Below the pieces are notes generated by a model. It was not told where the DNA came from and ran no database searches. It saw nothing but the letters and a program-made list of their open reading frames with translations. 64,000 nucleotides of DNA from Pseudomonas californiensis. Lineage in GTDB: Bacteria > Pseudomonadota > Gammaproteobacteria > Pseudomonadales > Pseudomonadaceae. Both the position numbers and the translations under genes were made by a program. This document shows positions 38,194 to 46,345 of the stretch, one piece after another; within the stretch, counting starts at the first letter, position 1, and the number at the start of each line of letters is the position of its first letter. The DNA is taken from contig NZ_JAGTPK010000001.1 of NCBI RefSeq assembly GCF_021147775.1, positions 1 to 64,000 of the forward strand, read 5' to 3'.

Positions 38194-38225
38194 ACACAGG
38201 TGCGCATCAATATACGCACCTGTGT
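38194..38225. terminator. Perfect hairpin downstream of the yheV-like gene
   Basis: An 11-bp perfect stem (ACACAGGTGCG/CGCACCTGTGT) with a ten-base A/T-rich loop begins 15 bases past the stop. No T-run follows, so it could be a Rho-dependent end or an mRNA-stabilising hairpin. Confidence 0.5.
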
Positions 38226-38274
38226 GCCTGGAGCATCAATCCGGGTTTTTATATTCACTGACGCTCGGCAAAGC

Positions 38275-38508
38275 TCATGCGTGCGGGAGCTTTGAGATCT
38301 TTTTCCTGAATGAAAAAGCCACGTCGACGAGGACATGCTTGGCTATATATGAGTCTCCCTCAAAAGCGATCTCTTCTTCGGGCTGTGTATCCACTGACAT
38401 AAAAATTGAACTCAGCAATTCATTATTTTCGTACAGTTCAGCCTCTATTTTTGGATACCTCGTTTTTTTGAAGTCGTCTGCCGTCAACCGGATCTCATAA
38501 CTCGCCAT
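38275..38508 (-). CDS. Hypothetical protein in a low-GC islet
   Basis: 77 residues, MASYEIRLTADDF at the start and a basic end (FSFRKKISKLPHA). No signal peptide, membrane segment or motif that I recognise; mixed alpha/beta with acidic middle (QPEEEIAFEGD). The coding region is visibly A/T-richer than its neighbours and uses rare A/T-ending codons, a sign of horizontal gain. It lies alone between the yheV-like gene and the SOS-box radical SAM gene. Whether it is expressed is not known. Confidence 0.55.
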   Translation of the reverse strand: MASYEIRLTADDFKKTRYPKIEAELYENNELLSSIFMSVDTQPEEEIAFEGDSYIAKHVLVDVAFSFRKKISKLPHA

Positions 38509-38701
38509 TGCCCACCTCGCTGTCAGGTAGTTGCCAGCGTCGGGTCGAATCTGGCGTGCGCTTAAGCTAGTCCCGGATTAAAAAGTCGTCTACTGACAGA
38601 AATGACAGGTGAATATTTATACAGCGGTGTCTGGACGCCGCCGGTCAGGCGCGCAGGGTTTTCAACGGCCGGCGCTGGAGATCCCGCCGAAGAATACTGT
38701 A

Positions 38702-38717
38702 CTGTATGGATAAACAG
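38702..38717. promoter_or_regulatory. LexA (SOS) box
   Basis: CTGTATGGATAAACAG: CTG-N10-CAG with an A/T-rich centre and TA/AC flanks, close to the gammaproteobacterial LexA consensus CTGTATATATATACAG. It ends 17 bases before the start codon of the radical SAM gene. From memory, the P. aeruginosa orthologue (PA0069) is listed in the LexA regulon. Confidence 0.7.
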
Positions 38718-38734
38718 TATTCGAGTATCTGCCG

Positions 38735-39793
38735 ATGTCCAGCTCACCAGCAGTAAGAGGTCGTGGCACGGCCAGCAACCCGCACAATCGTTTCGCTCCC
38801 AACCGCACCGTGGCCGAGGATGACGGCTGGTACCAGGAAGTCCCGCTGACGCAGGGCACGCAGGTCACCAGTGAAACGGCCAAGAGCATTATTACGCGTA
38901 ACAGCTCACCCGACATTCCCTTTGATCGGTCAATCAACCCGTATCGGGGCTGTGAGCATGGCTGCATTTATTGTTTCGCCAGACCCAGTCACGCCTATTG
39001 GGACATGTCGCCGGGGCTGGACTTCGAGACAAAGCTGATCGCCAAGACCAACGCGGCGGCCTTGCTGGAGCAGCAACTTTCCAAGCCTGGCTATCGTTGT
39101 GCACCCATTACCCTGGGCGCCAACACCGACCCCTATCAGCCCATCGAGCGCGAATACAGAATTACCCGCGCCACGCTTGAGGTGTTGCTGCGCTATCGTC
39201 ATCCGGTAAGCATCATTACCAAGGGGTCGTTGATCCTGCGTGACCTGGATCTGCTGGCCGAGATGGCGAAGTTGCGGCTGGTTTCGGTGTTCATCAGCCT
39301 GACCACGCTGGATGACGAACTCAAATGCATTCTTGAGCCCAGAGCCGCAGCGCCCAAGGCTCGTTTGCGTGCGATTCGCGTGTTGCGTCAGGCTGGCGTG
39401 CCGGTCGGTGTGCTGTGCGCACCGATGATCCCGATGATCAATGACAGCGAACTCGAAGCGCTGCTGAGCGAGGCCAAGGCCGCCGGCGCGTTGAGCGCAA
39501 GCTACGTGATGCTGCGCTTGCCACTGGAAGTTGCGCCTTTGTTCGATGAGTGGTTGAAGACGCATTACCCGCAGCGTGCGGATCATGTCATGAGCCTGAT
39601 TCGGCAGAGTCGGGGCGGCGCGCTGTACGACAGCGCGTTCGGGTCACGAATGCGCGGCGAAGGCCCATTTGCAGACCTGCTGGCGCAGCGTTACGCCATG
39701 GCTGTCAAACGGCTGGGACTGAACCAAAGGGGCAGTTTTGTACTCGATTGTGAGGCTTTTTGTCCGCCTGGTGGACAGATGTCATTGTTGTAA
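38735..39793 (+). CDS. PA0069-family radical SAM protein
   Basis: 352 residues with the radical SAM cluster motif CEHGCIYC (Cys73, Cys77, Cys80) preceded by INPYRG, and the spore photoproduct lyase-like SPL layout (TLGANTDPYQPIEREYRITR...). Family members (also called Rv2578c-like) are of unknown reaction; the SPL resemblance and the SOS box suggest a DNA- or nucleotide-damage role. Preceded by a LexA box. Confidence 0.88.
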   Translation: MSSSPAVRGRGTASNPHNRFAPNRTVAEDDGWYQEVPLTQGTQVTSETAKSIITRNSSPDIPFDRSINPYRGCEHGCIYCFARPSHAYWDMSPGLDFETKLIAKTNAAALLEQQLSKPGYRCAPITLGANTDPYQPIEREYRITRATLEVLLRYRHPVSIITKGSLILRDLDLLAEMAKLRLVSVFISLTTLDDELKCILEPRAAAPKARLRAIRVLRQAGVPVGVLCAPMIPMINDSELEALLSEAKAAGALSASYVMLRLPLEVAPLFDEWLKTHYPQRADHVMSLIRQSRGGALYDSAFGSRMRGEGPFADLLAQRYAMAVKRLGLNQRGSFVLDCEAFCPPGGQMSLL

Positions 39794-39998
39794 TGAAATT
39801 GGGACTATCGTGCAAACCCGCGTCCCAGAGCCATCGCATTCAGTTTCACTTAAGCTTCGGCGTTTAGTGTGTAACTCGGAGTGACACCAGCGGTAGCGCT
39901 CAAAGGATTTGTGCGCCATGCCAAATAACAGGGATCACATCCGGCTCTGGTTAAACAGCGTAAGAGTCCACTATCAATCCGTCAGAGAGGATGAAGAC

Positions 39999-40739
39999 AT
40001 GAGAGATACTGATAAACAGCCGTCGGCTACGTCGTCCAGTACACAAAGCCACGCGGAAAGCGCCGACGTAGCGTTGAAACACATCGTGGATGGTTTCGTA
40101 CATTTTCGTAAGGAGGTCTTCCCTCAGCAGGAAGAGCTCTTCAAAAAACTGGCAACCGCCCAGTCGCCTCGCGCCATGTTCATCACCTGCGCCGACTCGC
40201 GCATCGTGCCTGAGCTGATTACTCAAAGTTCGCCCGGCGACCTTTTCGTAACCCGTAACGTGGGCAACGTGGTTCCGCCGTATGGCCAGATGAACGGTGG
40301 TGTTTCCACTGCGCTGGAATACGCGGTCGTAGCCTTGGGTGTTCAACACATTATTGTCTGTGGACACTCCGATTGCGGTGCCATGCGCGCCGTGCTCAAC
40401 CCCGACAGCCTGGACAAGATGCCAACGGTAAAAGCCTGGCTGCGTCACGCTGAGGTCGCTCGCACCGTCGTCGAGCAAAACTGCAATTGCAGCGGCGAGT
40501 TGGAAACCATGCAGGTTCTGACTCAGGAAAACGTCATTTCCCAGCTGCATCATTTGCGCACTCACCCGTCGGTCGCGGCCAAGATGGCCAGCGGTCAACT
40601 GTTCATACATGGCTGGGTCTACAGCATCGAAACCAGTGAAATTCTGGCTTACGACGCCGAGCAGGATCGTTTCGTGCCGCTCGATGGCTCCGGTCCTGTG
40701 CCGATGGCTTCCCCGAAAGCTCGTTTTTCAACCGACTGA
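39999..40739 (+). CDS. Beta-class carbonic anhydrase
   Basis: Interconverts CO2 and bicarbonate in the cytosol. The ATG at 39999 (GAGAGG nearby) gives 246 residues; an earlier ATG at 39918 would add a 27-residue extension. Zinc ligands are Cys64 (TCADSR, with Asp66 and Arg68), His123 and Cys126 (CGHSDCG). N-terminal 30 residues are Ser/Thr-rich with no clear signal peptide. Followed after 101 bases by a SulP transporter. Confidence 0.95.
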   Translation: MRDTDKQPSATSSSTQSHAESADVALKHIVDGFVHFRKEVFPQQEELFKKLATAQSPRAMFITCADSRIVPELITQSSPGDLFVTRNVGNVVPPYGQMNGGVSTALEYAVVALGVQHIIVCGHSDCGAMRAVLNPDSLDKMPTVKAWLRHAEVARTVVEQNCNCSGELETMQVLTQENVISQLHHLRTHPSVAAKMASGQLFIHGWVYSIETSEILAYDAEQDRFVPLDGSGPVPMASPKARFSTD

Positions 40740-40840
40740 TTTCAGTCACGACTGACGGTAAAGCTTTATAGCTGGTGGCGGCTGCGCTCAACGCGCGCCG
40801 CCAGCTTTGCCTCGTCTGGAGAATCCCCCGGAGAAGCGCC

Positions 40841-42373
40841 ATGGGTGTTACAGAATTGAAATCCGTCCTGCCACGGGAGCTACTCGCTTCCGTGGTTGTT
40901 TTCCTCGTTGCCTTGCCGCTGTGCATGGGTATTGCAATCGCTTCCGGCATGCCACCGGCCAAAGGCTTGATCACCGGTATCATCGGTGGCCTTATCGTGG
41001 GCTGGGTCGCGGGTTCGCCGTTGCAGGTAAGTGGTCCGGCTGCTGGCCTGGCGGTACTGGTATTTGAGTTGGTACGCGAACACGGGATGGCCATGCTGGG
41101 CCCTATCCTGTTGCTGGCGGGTCTGCTCCAGTTGCTGGCGGGCCGCTTCAAGCTGGGCTGCTGGTTCCGGGTAACTGCGCCTGCGGTGGTCTACGGCATG
41201 TTGGCCGGTATCGGCGTGCTCATTGTGCTGTCACAGGCGCATGTCATGTTCGACAGCGGACCCAAACCTTCCGGGCTCAGTAACCTGATCGGTTTTCCAT
41301 CCACGCTGATTCAAGCCATCGGGCCAGGCACAGGGATGCAGGCCGGTATGCTGGGTCTGGGTACCATTCTGATCATGTGGGGCTGGGACAAACTGCGTCC
41401 CAAGTCTCTGCGTTTCGTGCCGGGTGCATTGTTGGGCGTGGGCATCGCAACAGCCATCAGCCTGTTCATGGGGCTTGAGGTCAAGCGTGTCGAGGTGCCT
41501 GACAATTTGGCTGACGCGATTGACTGGTTGCGTCCGGGCGACCTGCTGAGCCTGGCAAACCCTTCGATTCTGATCGCAGCCATTGCCGTCGCCTTTATCG
41601 CCAGTGCCGAAACGCTGCTCTCTGCCGCCGCCGTGGACCGTATGCACAGTGGCCAGCGCTCGGATTTTGACAAGGAACTGAGTGCCCAGGGCTTGGGCAA
41701 CATGCTTTGCGGACTGTTGGGTGCGCTGCCGATGACCGGCGTTATCGTGCGCAGCTCGGCCAACGTTCAGGCCGGTGCAACGACGCGCTTTTCGACGATT
41801 TTCCACGGCCTCTGGCTGCTGGCATTCGTGCTGCTGCTGTCGAGCGTACTGCAGAGTATTCCGGTCGCGAGTCTGGCAGGTGTTCTGGTTTATACCGGTT
41901 TGAAGCTGGTGGACCTGAAAACCTTCCGTGGGCTGGGTCGTTATGGTCGTATGCCGATGTTCACCTACGCGGCGACCGCTGGCGCGATTATCTTTACTGA
42001 CCTGTTAACCGGCGTGCTGGTCGGCTTCGGACTGACTCTGGTCAAGCTGGCACTGAAGGCCGCGCGGTTGAAGATCAACCTTGTCGAGCTGAGTGGCGAG
42101 AAAGAGTATGAATTGCGTCTGGTCGGCGCTGCGACCTTTCTCAAGGTGCCCGCGTTGACGCGTGTATTGGGCACTATCCCGCAAGGCAGCACCGTACATG
42201 TGCCGTTGAGCAACCTGTCCTATATCGACCATTCCTGCCTGGAGCTATTGGAGGAATGGGGACGTGCCAATGCCGCTCACGGTACGAAGCTGGTGATCGA
42301 GTCTCGTGGCCTGAAGCGTCGTCTGGAAGGACGAATTCACACTACGACGGGGATTGGCTCGGGCGCCGCCTGA
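40841..42373 (+). CDS. SulP-family transporter, probable bicarbonate transporter
   Basis: 510 residues from the ATG at 40841 (GGAGAAG upstream): about 11 hydrophobic segments and a C-terminal STAS domain (VHVPLSNLSYIDHSCLELLEEW). Family resembles BicA-like and sulfate permeases (FLVALPLCMGIAIASGMPP). Its place directly after a carbonic anhydrase, the arrangement I recall for P. aeruginosa PA0102-PA0103, supports bicarbonate as substrate; sulfate is the alternative. Confidence 0.88.
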   Translation: MGVTELKSVLPRELLASVVVFLVALPLCMGIAIASGMPPAKGLITGIIGGLIVGWVAGSPLQVSGPAAGLAVLVFELVREHGMAMLGPILLLAGLLQLLAGRFKLGCWFRVTAPAVVYGMLAGIGVLIVLSQAHVMFDSGPKPSGLSNLIGFPSTLIQAIGPGTGMQAGMLGLGTILIMWGWDKLRPKSLRFVPGALLGVGIATAISLFMGLEVKRVEVPDNLADAIDWLRPGDLLSLANPSILIAAIAVAFIASAETLLSAAAVDRMHSGQRSDFDKELSAQGLGNMLCGLLGALPMTGVIVRSSANVQAGATTRFSTIFHGLWLLAFVLLLSSVLQSIPVASLAGVLVYTGLKLVDLKTFRGLGRYGRMPMFTYAATAGAIIFTDLLTGVLVGFGLTLVKLALKAARLKINLVELSGEKEYELRLVGAATFLKVPALTRVLGTIPQGSTVHVPLSNLSYIDHSCLELLEEWGRANAAHGTKLVIESRGLKRRLEGRIHTTTGIGSGAA

Positions 42374-42466
42374 TCGATGCCAAAAAGGGGCTGATGGGTC
42401 TTCGCGAAGCAGCGGAGCACTATCGGCCCCTTCCATTGCTGGCGAAGACATGAGATTCGGCGGCAC

Positions 42467-43117
42467 TCAGACCACGGAACGTTCCAGTTCCAGACCGATA
42501 CCCAATTGTCGCGACAGACTCGGCCAGCGTTTCCACGCTGCTTCCGTGTCGGGACTGTTCAGCTTTTCGCGATAGGCCTCAACCGAGTCCAGCGCAAAGT
42601 CTTCCTTGTCCAGCAGTTGATCGACGGCATGATGAACGGCTTCATCAAGTTGATTGGCGAAATCTTCACCGATCAACTGGTGGGCGATCACGCTGGCAAC
42701 CGTGGTGTTGGACGGGATCAGCGGCTGACCGAAATGCGTGATGTACAGATCATTCACTTCTTCAACCAGGCGATGCGCCAGATAAGCCTCATCCAGCAGG
42801 CTGTCCAGCCCTTCATGCCCAGCCATGATGGCGGGTGGTGTGGTGAAAAACTGCTCGGCAATTTTCAGCACCGGTTTTATCTGCCCTTCTATGCCTGCTT
42901 CGATCGCTACCTGGTGGGCAGCATCGAGCAGGTCCGGGACCAGATCGATGTAGGCCGTTACAAAACGCGTCAAGACTCCTCGTGCATCGACATCCGGCAA
43001 GTGGATGGCGGGGTGAAGGTGTGGAAGCTGTTTTTCCAGCTGTTGCAACAAGTGACCCGTATCGGCCTCGTGTTGATGTGCCCGTTGTATCTGCTCGCGC
43101 AATGCGGCCGTGTTCAT
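42467..43117 (-). CDS. Conserved hypothetical protein next to the carbonic anhydrase locus
   Basis: 216 residues from the ATG at 43117, all alpha-helical in appearance with many acidic and His residues (ALREQIQRAHQHEADTGH, DAAHQVAIEAG, DEAYLAHRLVEEVNDL). The HxxE and ExxH-like pairs give it a diiron-like look, but that is only an impression. A gene of similar size follows the SulP gene in P. aeruginosa (PA0104). Convergent with the SulP gene. Function unknown. Confidence 0.75.
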   Translation of the reverse strand: MNTAALREQIQRAHQHEADTGHLLQQLEKQLPHLHPAIHLPDVDARGVLTRFVTAYIDLVPDLLDAAHQVAIEAGIEGQIKPVLKIAEQFFTTPPAIMAGHEGLDSLLDEAYLAHRLVEEVNDLYITHFGQPLIPSNTTVASVIAHQLIGEDFANQLDEAVHHAVDQLLDKEDFALDSVEAYREKLNSPDTEAAWKRWPSLSRQLGIGLELERSVV

Positions 43118-43486
43118 GACGGTAAGGGCTCCTGAAGACATATGACCAGGGGTGGTGGATGGAATGTCATACGTTAGCTTGCTTAACTAAATGCCTAAGA
43201 CGAATTTGTCATAACAACGTAACGTTTATATGAATTGGTTTTAAATGCGCCTTTTTGCGTGTTTTTTACCGGTGCCTGGGTTCCAAATAGCGTATGCGGT
43301 TGGTAGAGCACGTCGATTGACGACTGTGGGGCTTGTCTGGGCACAGCGATTGACGAGGTGTTGGCAGCCACGTGATTTGCTGGCCTGCGACCGTTGCTTA
43401 TTCCAGCTATCGTCAGAGCTGTGGTGATCAGCCTTGCGGCTGGTCGATTGCCTTGGCGCTGTTGGCCTGTCCGAAGTGAGCTGCCC
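43118..43486. other. Intergenic gap where coxB and coxA would be expected
   Basis: 369 bases without a supported gene, between the conserved hypothetical gene and cox11. In P. aeruginosa coxB and coxA stand here. No CuA- or haem-copper-subunit motif can be read in any frame of the plus strand, so no pseudogene is recognisable. The cox11 promoter is probably here. Confidence 0.6.
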
Positions 43487-44041
43487 ATGAGTAAACGCCG
43501 GGTTTCTACAGGGAATGTTGTTCGGCTGCTGGCGGTGGCGGCCGTCATGTTTGGCTGCGGATTGGCCCTGATGCCGCTCTATCAGTCGCTGCGCAGCGCG
43601 GTTGGTCTCTCGGGGCATGGCGTTGAGCAGACCTTGCAGCCGGTGGATGAAAGCCGTCAGGTGCGGGTGCAATTCGTGTCTGCCAATGCTGCAGGCATGA
43701 CCTGGACCTTTTATCCCAAGGCCGAGCATGTCGATGTTCATCCTGGCGCCACCACCGAGATGCTGTTCGTGGCACAGAACCCTACTGACAACAACATGAA
43801 GGCCCAGGCAGTACCGGGTATTTCGCCGAGCCAGGCCGGTGCCTACTTTCACAAGACCGAATGTTTCTGCTTTACCCAGCAAACGTTGAGGCCGGGCGAA
43901 CGCATTGAAATGCCGGTGCGTTTCATCGTCGACCGCGACCTGCCCCGTGACGTGACGCATCTGACCCTGAGCTACACCCTCTTCGACATCACGGTCCGCG
44001 AGACATCAGCGGATAGACCCGTGCTCAAAAGCGGCGGATGA
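43487..44041 (+). CDS. Cox11/CtaG-family cytochrome c oxidase assembly protein
   Basis: 184 residues from the ATG at 43487: one N-terminal transmembrane helix (about 12-30) and a periplasmic immunoglobulin-like copper domain. The copper motif ECFCFTQQ (Cys126, Cys128) is intact. The third cysteine, which in Cox11 lies just after the membrane helix in the LYDxxC...G segment, is replaced: this protein has PLYQSLRSAVG, with Arg36 at that place. Cox11 builds the CuB site of aa3 oxidases, but no aa3 genes are adjacent. Followed 96 bases later by an SCO1/SenC gene. Confidence 0.88.
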   Translation: MSKRRVSTGNVVRLLAVAAVMFGCGLALMPLYQSLRSAVGLSGHGVEQTLQPVDESRQVRVQFVSANAAGMTWTFYPKAEHVDVHPGATTEMLFVAQNPTDNNMKAQAVPGISPSQAGAYFHKTECFCFTQQTLRPGERIEMPVRFIVDRDLPRDVTHLTLSYTLFDITVRETSADRPVLKSGG

Positions 44042-44137
44042 GGCCGGTCATCCGTCTCTCCACGGCCATCTTGTGTGCTGTCCGGTACGGGTTTCTGGTT
44101 CAATACGCTCCCCGCCGACTCAGCCACCGTTGATGCC

Positions 44138-44770
44138 ATGACTCGAACTCAGAAAACCGTCTTCATCGTTGTTGCCATCGTCGCGCTGATCATGGGCCTT
44201 GTCGTCAGCCAGGTTCTGTCCGGCAACAGACCGGGCGATCAGACTGCACTGGTTGATGCGGGGGTGATCCTGCTGCCACAAAGCCGCAAGCTGCCGCCCT
44301 TGGGCATGGTCGATCAGAATGGCGCGCCGGTTGTTCTGAACGAGCTGAAAGACAAGTGGACGCTGATGTTCTTCGGCTACACCTTCTGCCCCGATATCTG
44401 CCCGACGACGCTGGCGCAGATACGCGACATCCGGCTCAAGCTGCCCAAAGAGTCAGTTGATCGCATGCGCGTGGTGCTGGTCAGCGTTGACCCGAATCGC
44501 GACACACCGCAGCAGCTCAAACAGTACCTGGGCTACTTCGATGCTCAATATGTAGGCCTGAGTGCGCCGGTCGGGGATATTCAGAAGCTGTCCAATGCGG
44601 TGAGTATCCCGTTCATCCCGCCAGACACCAGCAAGCCGAACTACTTCGTCGATCACAGCGGAAACCTGGCCCTGATAGGCCCGGACGGTACTCAGCGAGG
44701 CTTCATCCGCGCGCCGTTGAACAGCCAGAAGCTGCTGGCGCAACTGCCACGTTTGCTGGAAAGAGATTGA
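44138..44770 (+). CDS. SCO1/SenC family copper chaperone
   Basis: 210 residues from the ATG at 44138: N-terminal membrane anchor (about 7-28) and a thioredoxin-like domain with the copper-binding CPDIC motif (Cys84, Cys88) and the partner His173 (VDHSGN), so all three copper ligands are kept. SCO proteins deliver copper to CuA of aa3 oxidases and also help assemble cbb3 oxidases or handle thiols. In P. aeruginosa the equivalent gene ends the aa3 operon. Confidence 0.93.
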   Translation: MTRTQKTVFIVVAIVALIMGLVVSQVLSGNRPGDQTALVDAGVILLPQSRKLPPLGMVDQNGAPVVLNELKDKWTLMFFGYTFCPDICPTTLAQIRDIRLKLPKESVDRMRVVLVSVDPNRDTPQQLKQYLGYFDAQYVGLSAPVGDIQKLSNAVSIPFIPPDTSKPNYFVDHSGNLALIGPDGTQRGFIRAPLNSQKLLAQLPRLLERD

Positions 44771-44782
44771 TGGTATGAAGGG

Positions 44783-44835
44783 CGTTTGCAGGCTGATACA
44801 TCTCGAATGGATGTACCAGCTTCTTCATCTGCAAA
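44783..44835. terminator. Long bidirectional hairpin between SCO1 and metQ
   Basis: Outer arms GTTTGCAG and CTGCAAAC, inner arms GCTGATACATC and GATGTACCAGC around a short loop. It lies between the convergent SCO1/SenC and metQ genes and is the likely end for both, although no strong T-run is present. Confidence 0.6.
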
Positions 44836-44844
44836 CGGTACAGC

Positions 44845-45618
44845 TTAGAACGCCGGAACGACCGCGCCTTTGTACTTCTCGATCAGGAACGCTTTGACTT
44901 CAGGGCTGTTGAGCGCTGCGACCAGTTTTTTCATCGCGTCAGAATCCTTGTTGTCCGGGCGGGCCACAAGGATGTTGGCGTAAGGCGATTCGGCACCTTC
45001 GATAATCAGCGCGTCCTTGGTCGGATCAAGCTTGGCGCTCAGCGCATAGTTGGTGTTGATCAGCGCCAGATCGACCTGAGTCAGCACGCGCGGCAACGTA
45101 GCCGCTTCCAGCTCGCGGAATTTCAGGTCTTTAGGGTTGTTCACCACATCAGAAGGCTTGGCCAGAATGCTGGTCGGGTCCTTCAGCGTGATCAAGCCTG
45201 CCTTTGCCAGCAGCAACAAGGCACGGCCTTCGTTGGTGGCGTCATTTGGCAGCGCGACGTTCGCACCATTTGGCAAGTCTTCGAGCTTCTTGAACTTGTC
45301 CGAGTAAGCGCCGAAGGGTTCTACGTGCACCTTGGCCACGGCGACCAGATCGGTGCCCTTGCCCTTGTTGAACTCATCGAGGTACGGCTGGTGCTGGAAG
45401 AAGTTGGCATCCATGCGCTTCTGCGAAACCTGCACGTTTGGCTGGATGTAATCGTTGAAGACCTTGATGTTCAGGTCCACACCTTCCTTTTCCAGGGTCG
45501 GCTTCACAAACTCCAGGATCTCGGCGTGCGGCACTGCTGAGGCCGCGACCGTGAGGGTTTCGTTGGCCTGTGCAGACAATGCGGTCACAGCGGCAAATAC
45601 GGCCAATAGCTTTTTCAT
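44845..45618 (-). CDS. metQ: Methionine ABC transporter substrate-binding protein, MetQ/NlpA family
   Basis: 257 residues with a signal peptide (about 1-19; no lipobox cysteine) and the NlpA/MetQ family pattern (VAASAVPHAEILEFVKPTLEKEGVDLNIKVF...NDYIQPN, GAKVALPNDATNEGRALLLL-like block). Binds D/L-methionine in the periplasm for MetNI. Last gene of the leftward metNIQ operon; a short hairpin lies between metI and metQ. Confidence 0.92.
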   Translation of the reverse strand: MKKLLAVFAAVTALSAQANETLTVAASAVPHAEILEFVKPTLEKEGVDLNIKVFNDYIQPNVQVSQKRMDANFFQHQPYLDEFNKGKGTDLVAVAKVHVEPFGAYSDKFKKLEDLPNGANVALPNDATNEGRALLLLAKAGLITLKDPTSILAKPSDVVNNPKDLKFRELEAATLPRVLTQVDLALINTNYALSAKLDPTKDALIIEGAESPYANILVARPDNKDSDAMKKLVAALNSPEVKAFLIEKYKGAVVPAF

Positions 45619-45634
45619 GCAACAACTCCTTTGA

Positions 45635-45653
45635 GGCCCGCCTGTGGCGGGCC
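45635..45653 (-). repeat. Intra-operon hairpin between metI and metQ
   Basis: GGCCCGCC-TGT-GGCGGGCC, an eight-bp perfect GC stem. Without a T-run it probably shields the 3' side (metQ mRNA) from exonucleases, raising binding-protein yield relative to the membrane components, as in many ABC operons. That role is inferred. Confidence 0.6.
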
Positions 45654-45670
45654 GATGCCAACTGTTTCGA

Positions 45671-46345
45671 TCAACGATGTGTGAAATGCGCGACCAGTCT
45701 GTCGCCGATGGTTTGCAGGATCTGCACCAGCACCAGCAACAATACGACCGTCACAAACATCACATCGTTCTGGAAGCGTTGGTATCCGTAACGGATTGCC
45801 AGGTCGCCCAGTCCGCCAGCACCCACTGCACCTGCCATGGCCGTGAACGACACCAGCGCAATGGCGGTGACGGTGATCGCCGCCAGAATGCCAGGCCGTG
45901 CCTCAGGCAGCAGCGCCTTGAGGATGATCTGCCGAGTAGTCGCGCCCATGGCCTGAGTGGCTTCGATGATGCCGCGATCCACTTCACGCAAGGCGGTTTC
46001 CACCAGTCGTGCGAAAAACGGCGTGGCGCCTGCAATCAAAGGCGGCAGCGTCCCGAGAATGCCCAGCGACGTGCCGGTGATCACTTCGGTCAACGGCATC
46101 ATCACGATCAGCAGAATGATGAACGGCAAGGCACGCAGCATGTTCACGACCAGCCCGACCGTGGCGTACAGCGGCTTGTTTTCAAGCAACTGACGTGGCG
46201 AGGTCAGGAACATCAATACGCCCAACGGCAGGCCGAGCAGTATGGTGAAGCCCAGCGAAACACCCAGCATGATCAACGTGTCACCCGTGGCGACCCAGAT
46301 CTCGTACCAGTCAACGTTGGAAAACAGATTCAGAAACGCGTCCAT
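45671..46345 (-). CDS. metI: Methionine ABC transporter permease
   Basis: 224 residues, five to six transmembrane segments, with the EAA loop (EATQAMGATTRQIILKALLPEA) that docks on MetN. It overlaps the metN stop by one base. The order ATPase, permease, binding protein is the standard metNIQ operon. Confidence 0.95.
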   Translation of the reverse strand: MDAFLNLFSNVDWYEIWVATGDTLIMLGVSLGFTILLGLPLGVLMFLTSPRQLLENKPLYATVGLVVNMLRALPFIILLIVMMPLTEVITGTSLGILGTLPPLIAGATPFFARLVETALREVDRGIIEATQAMGATTRQIILKALLPEARPGILAAITVTAIALVSFTAMAGAVGAGGLGDLAIRYGYQRFQNDVMFVTVVLLLVLVQILQTIGDRLVAHFTHR

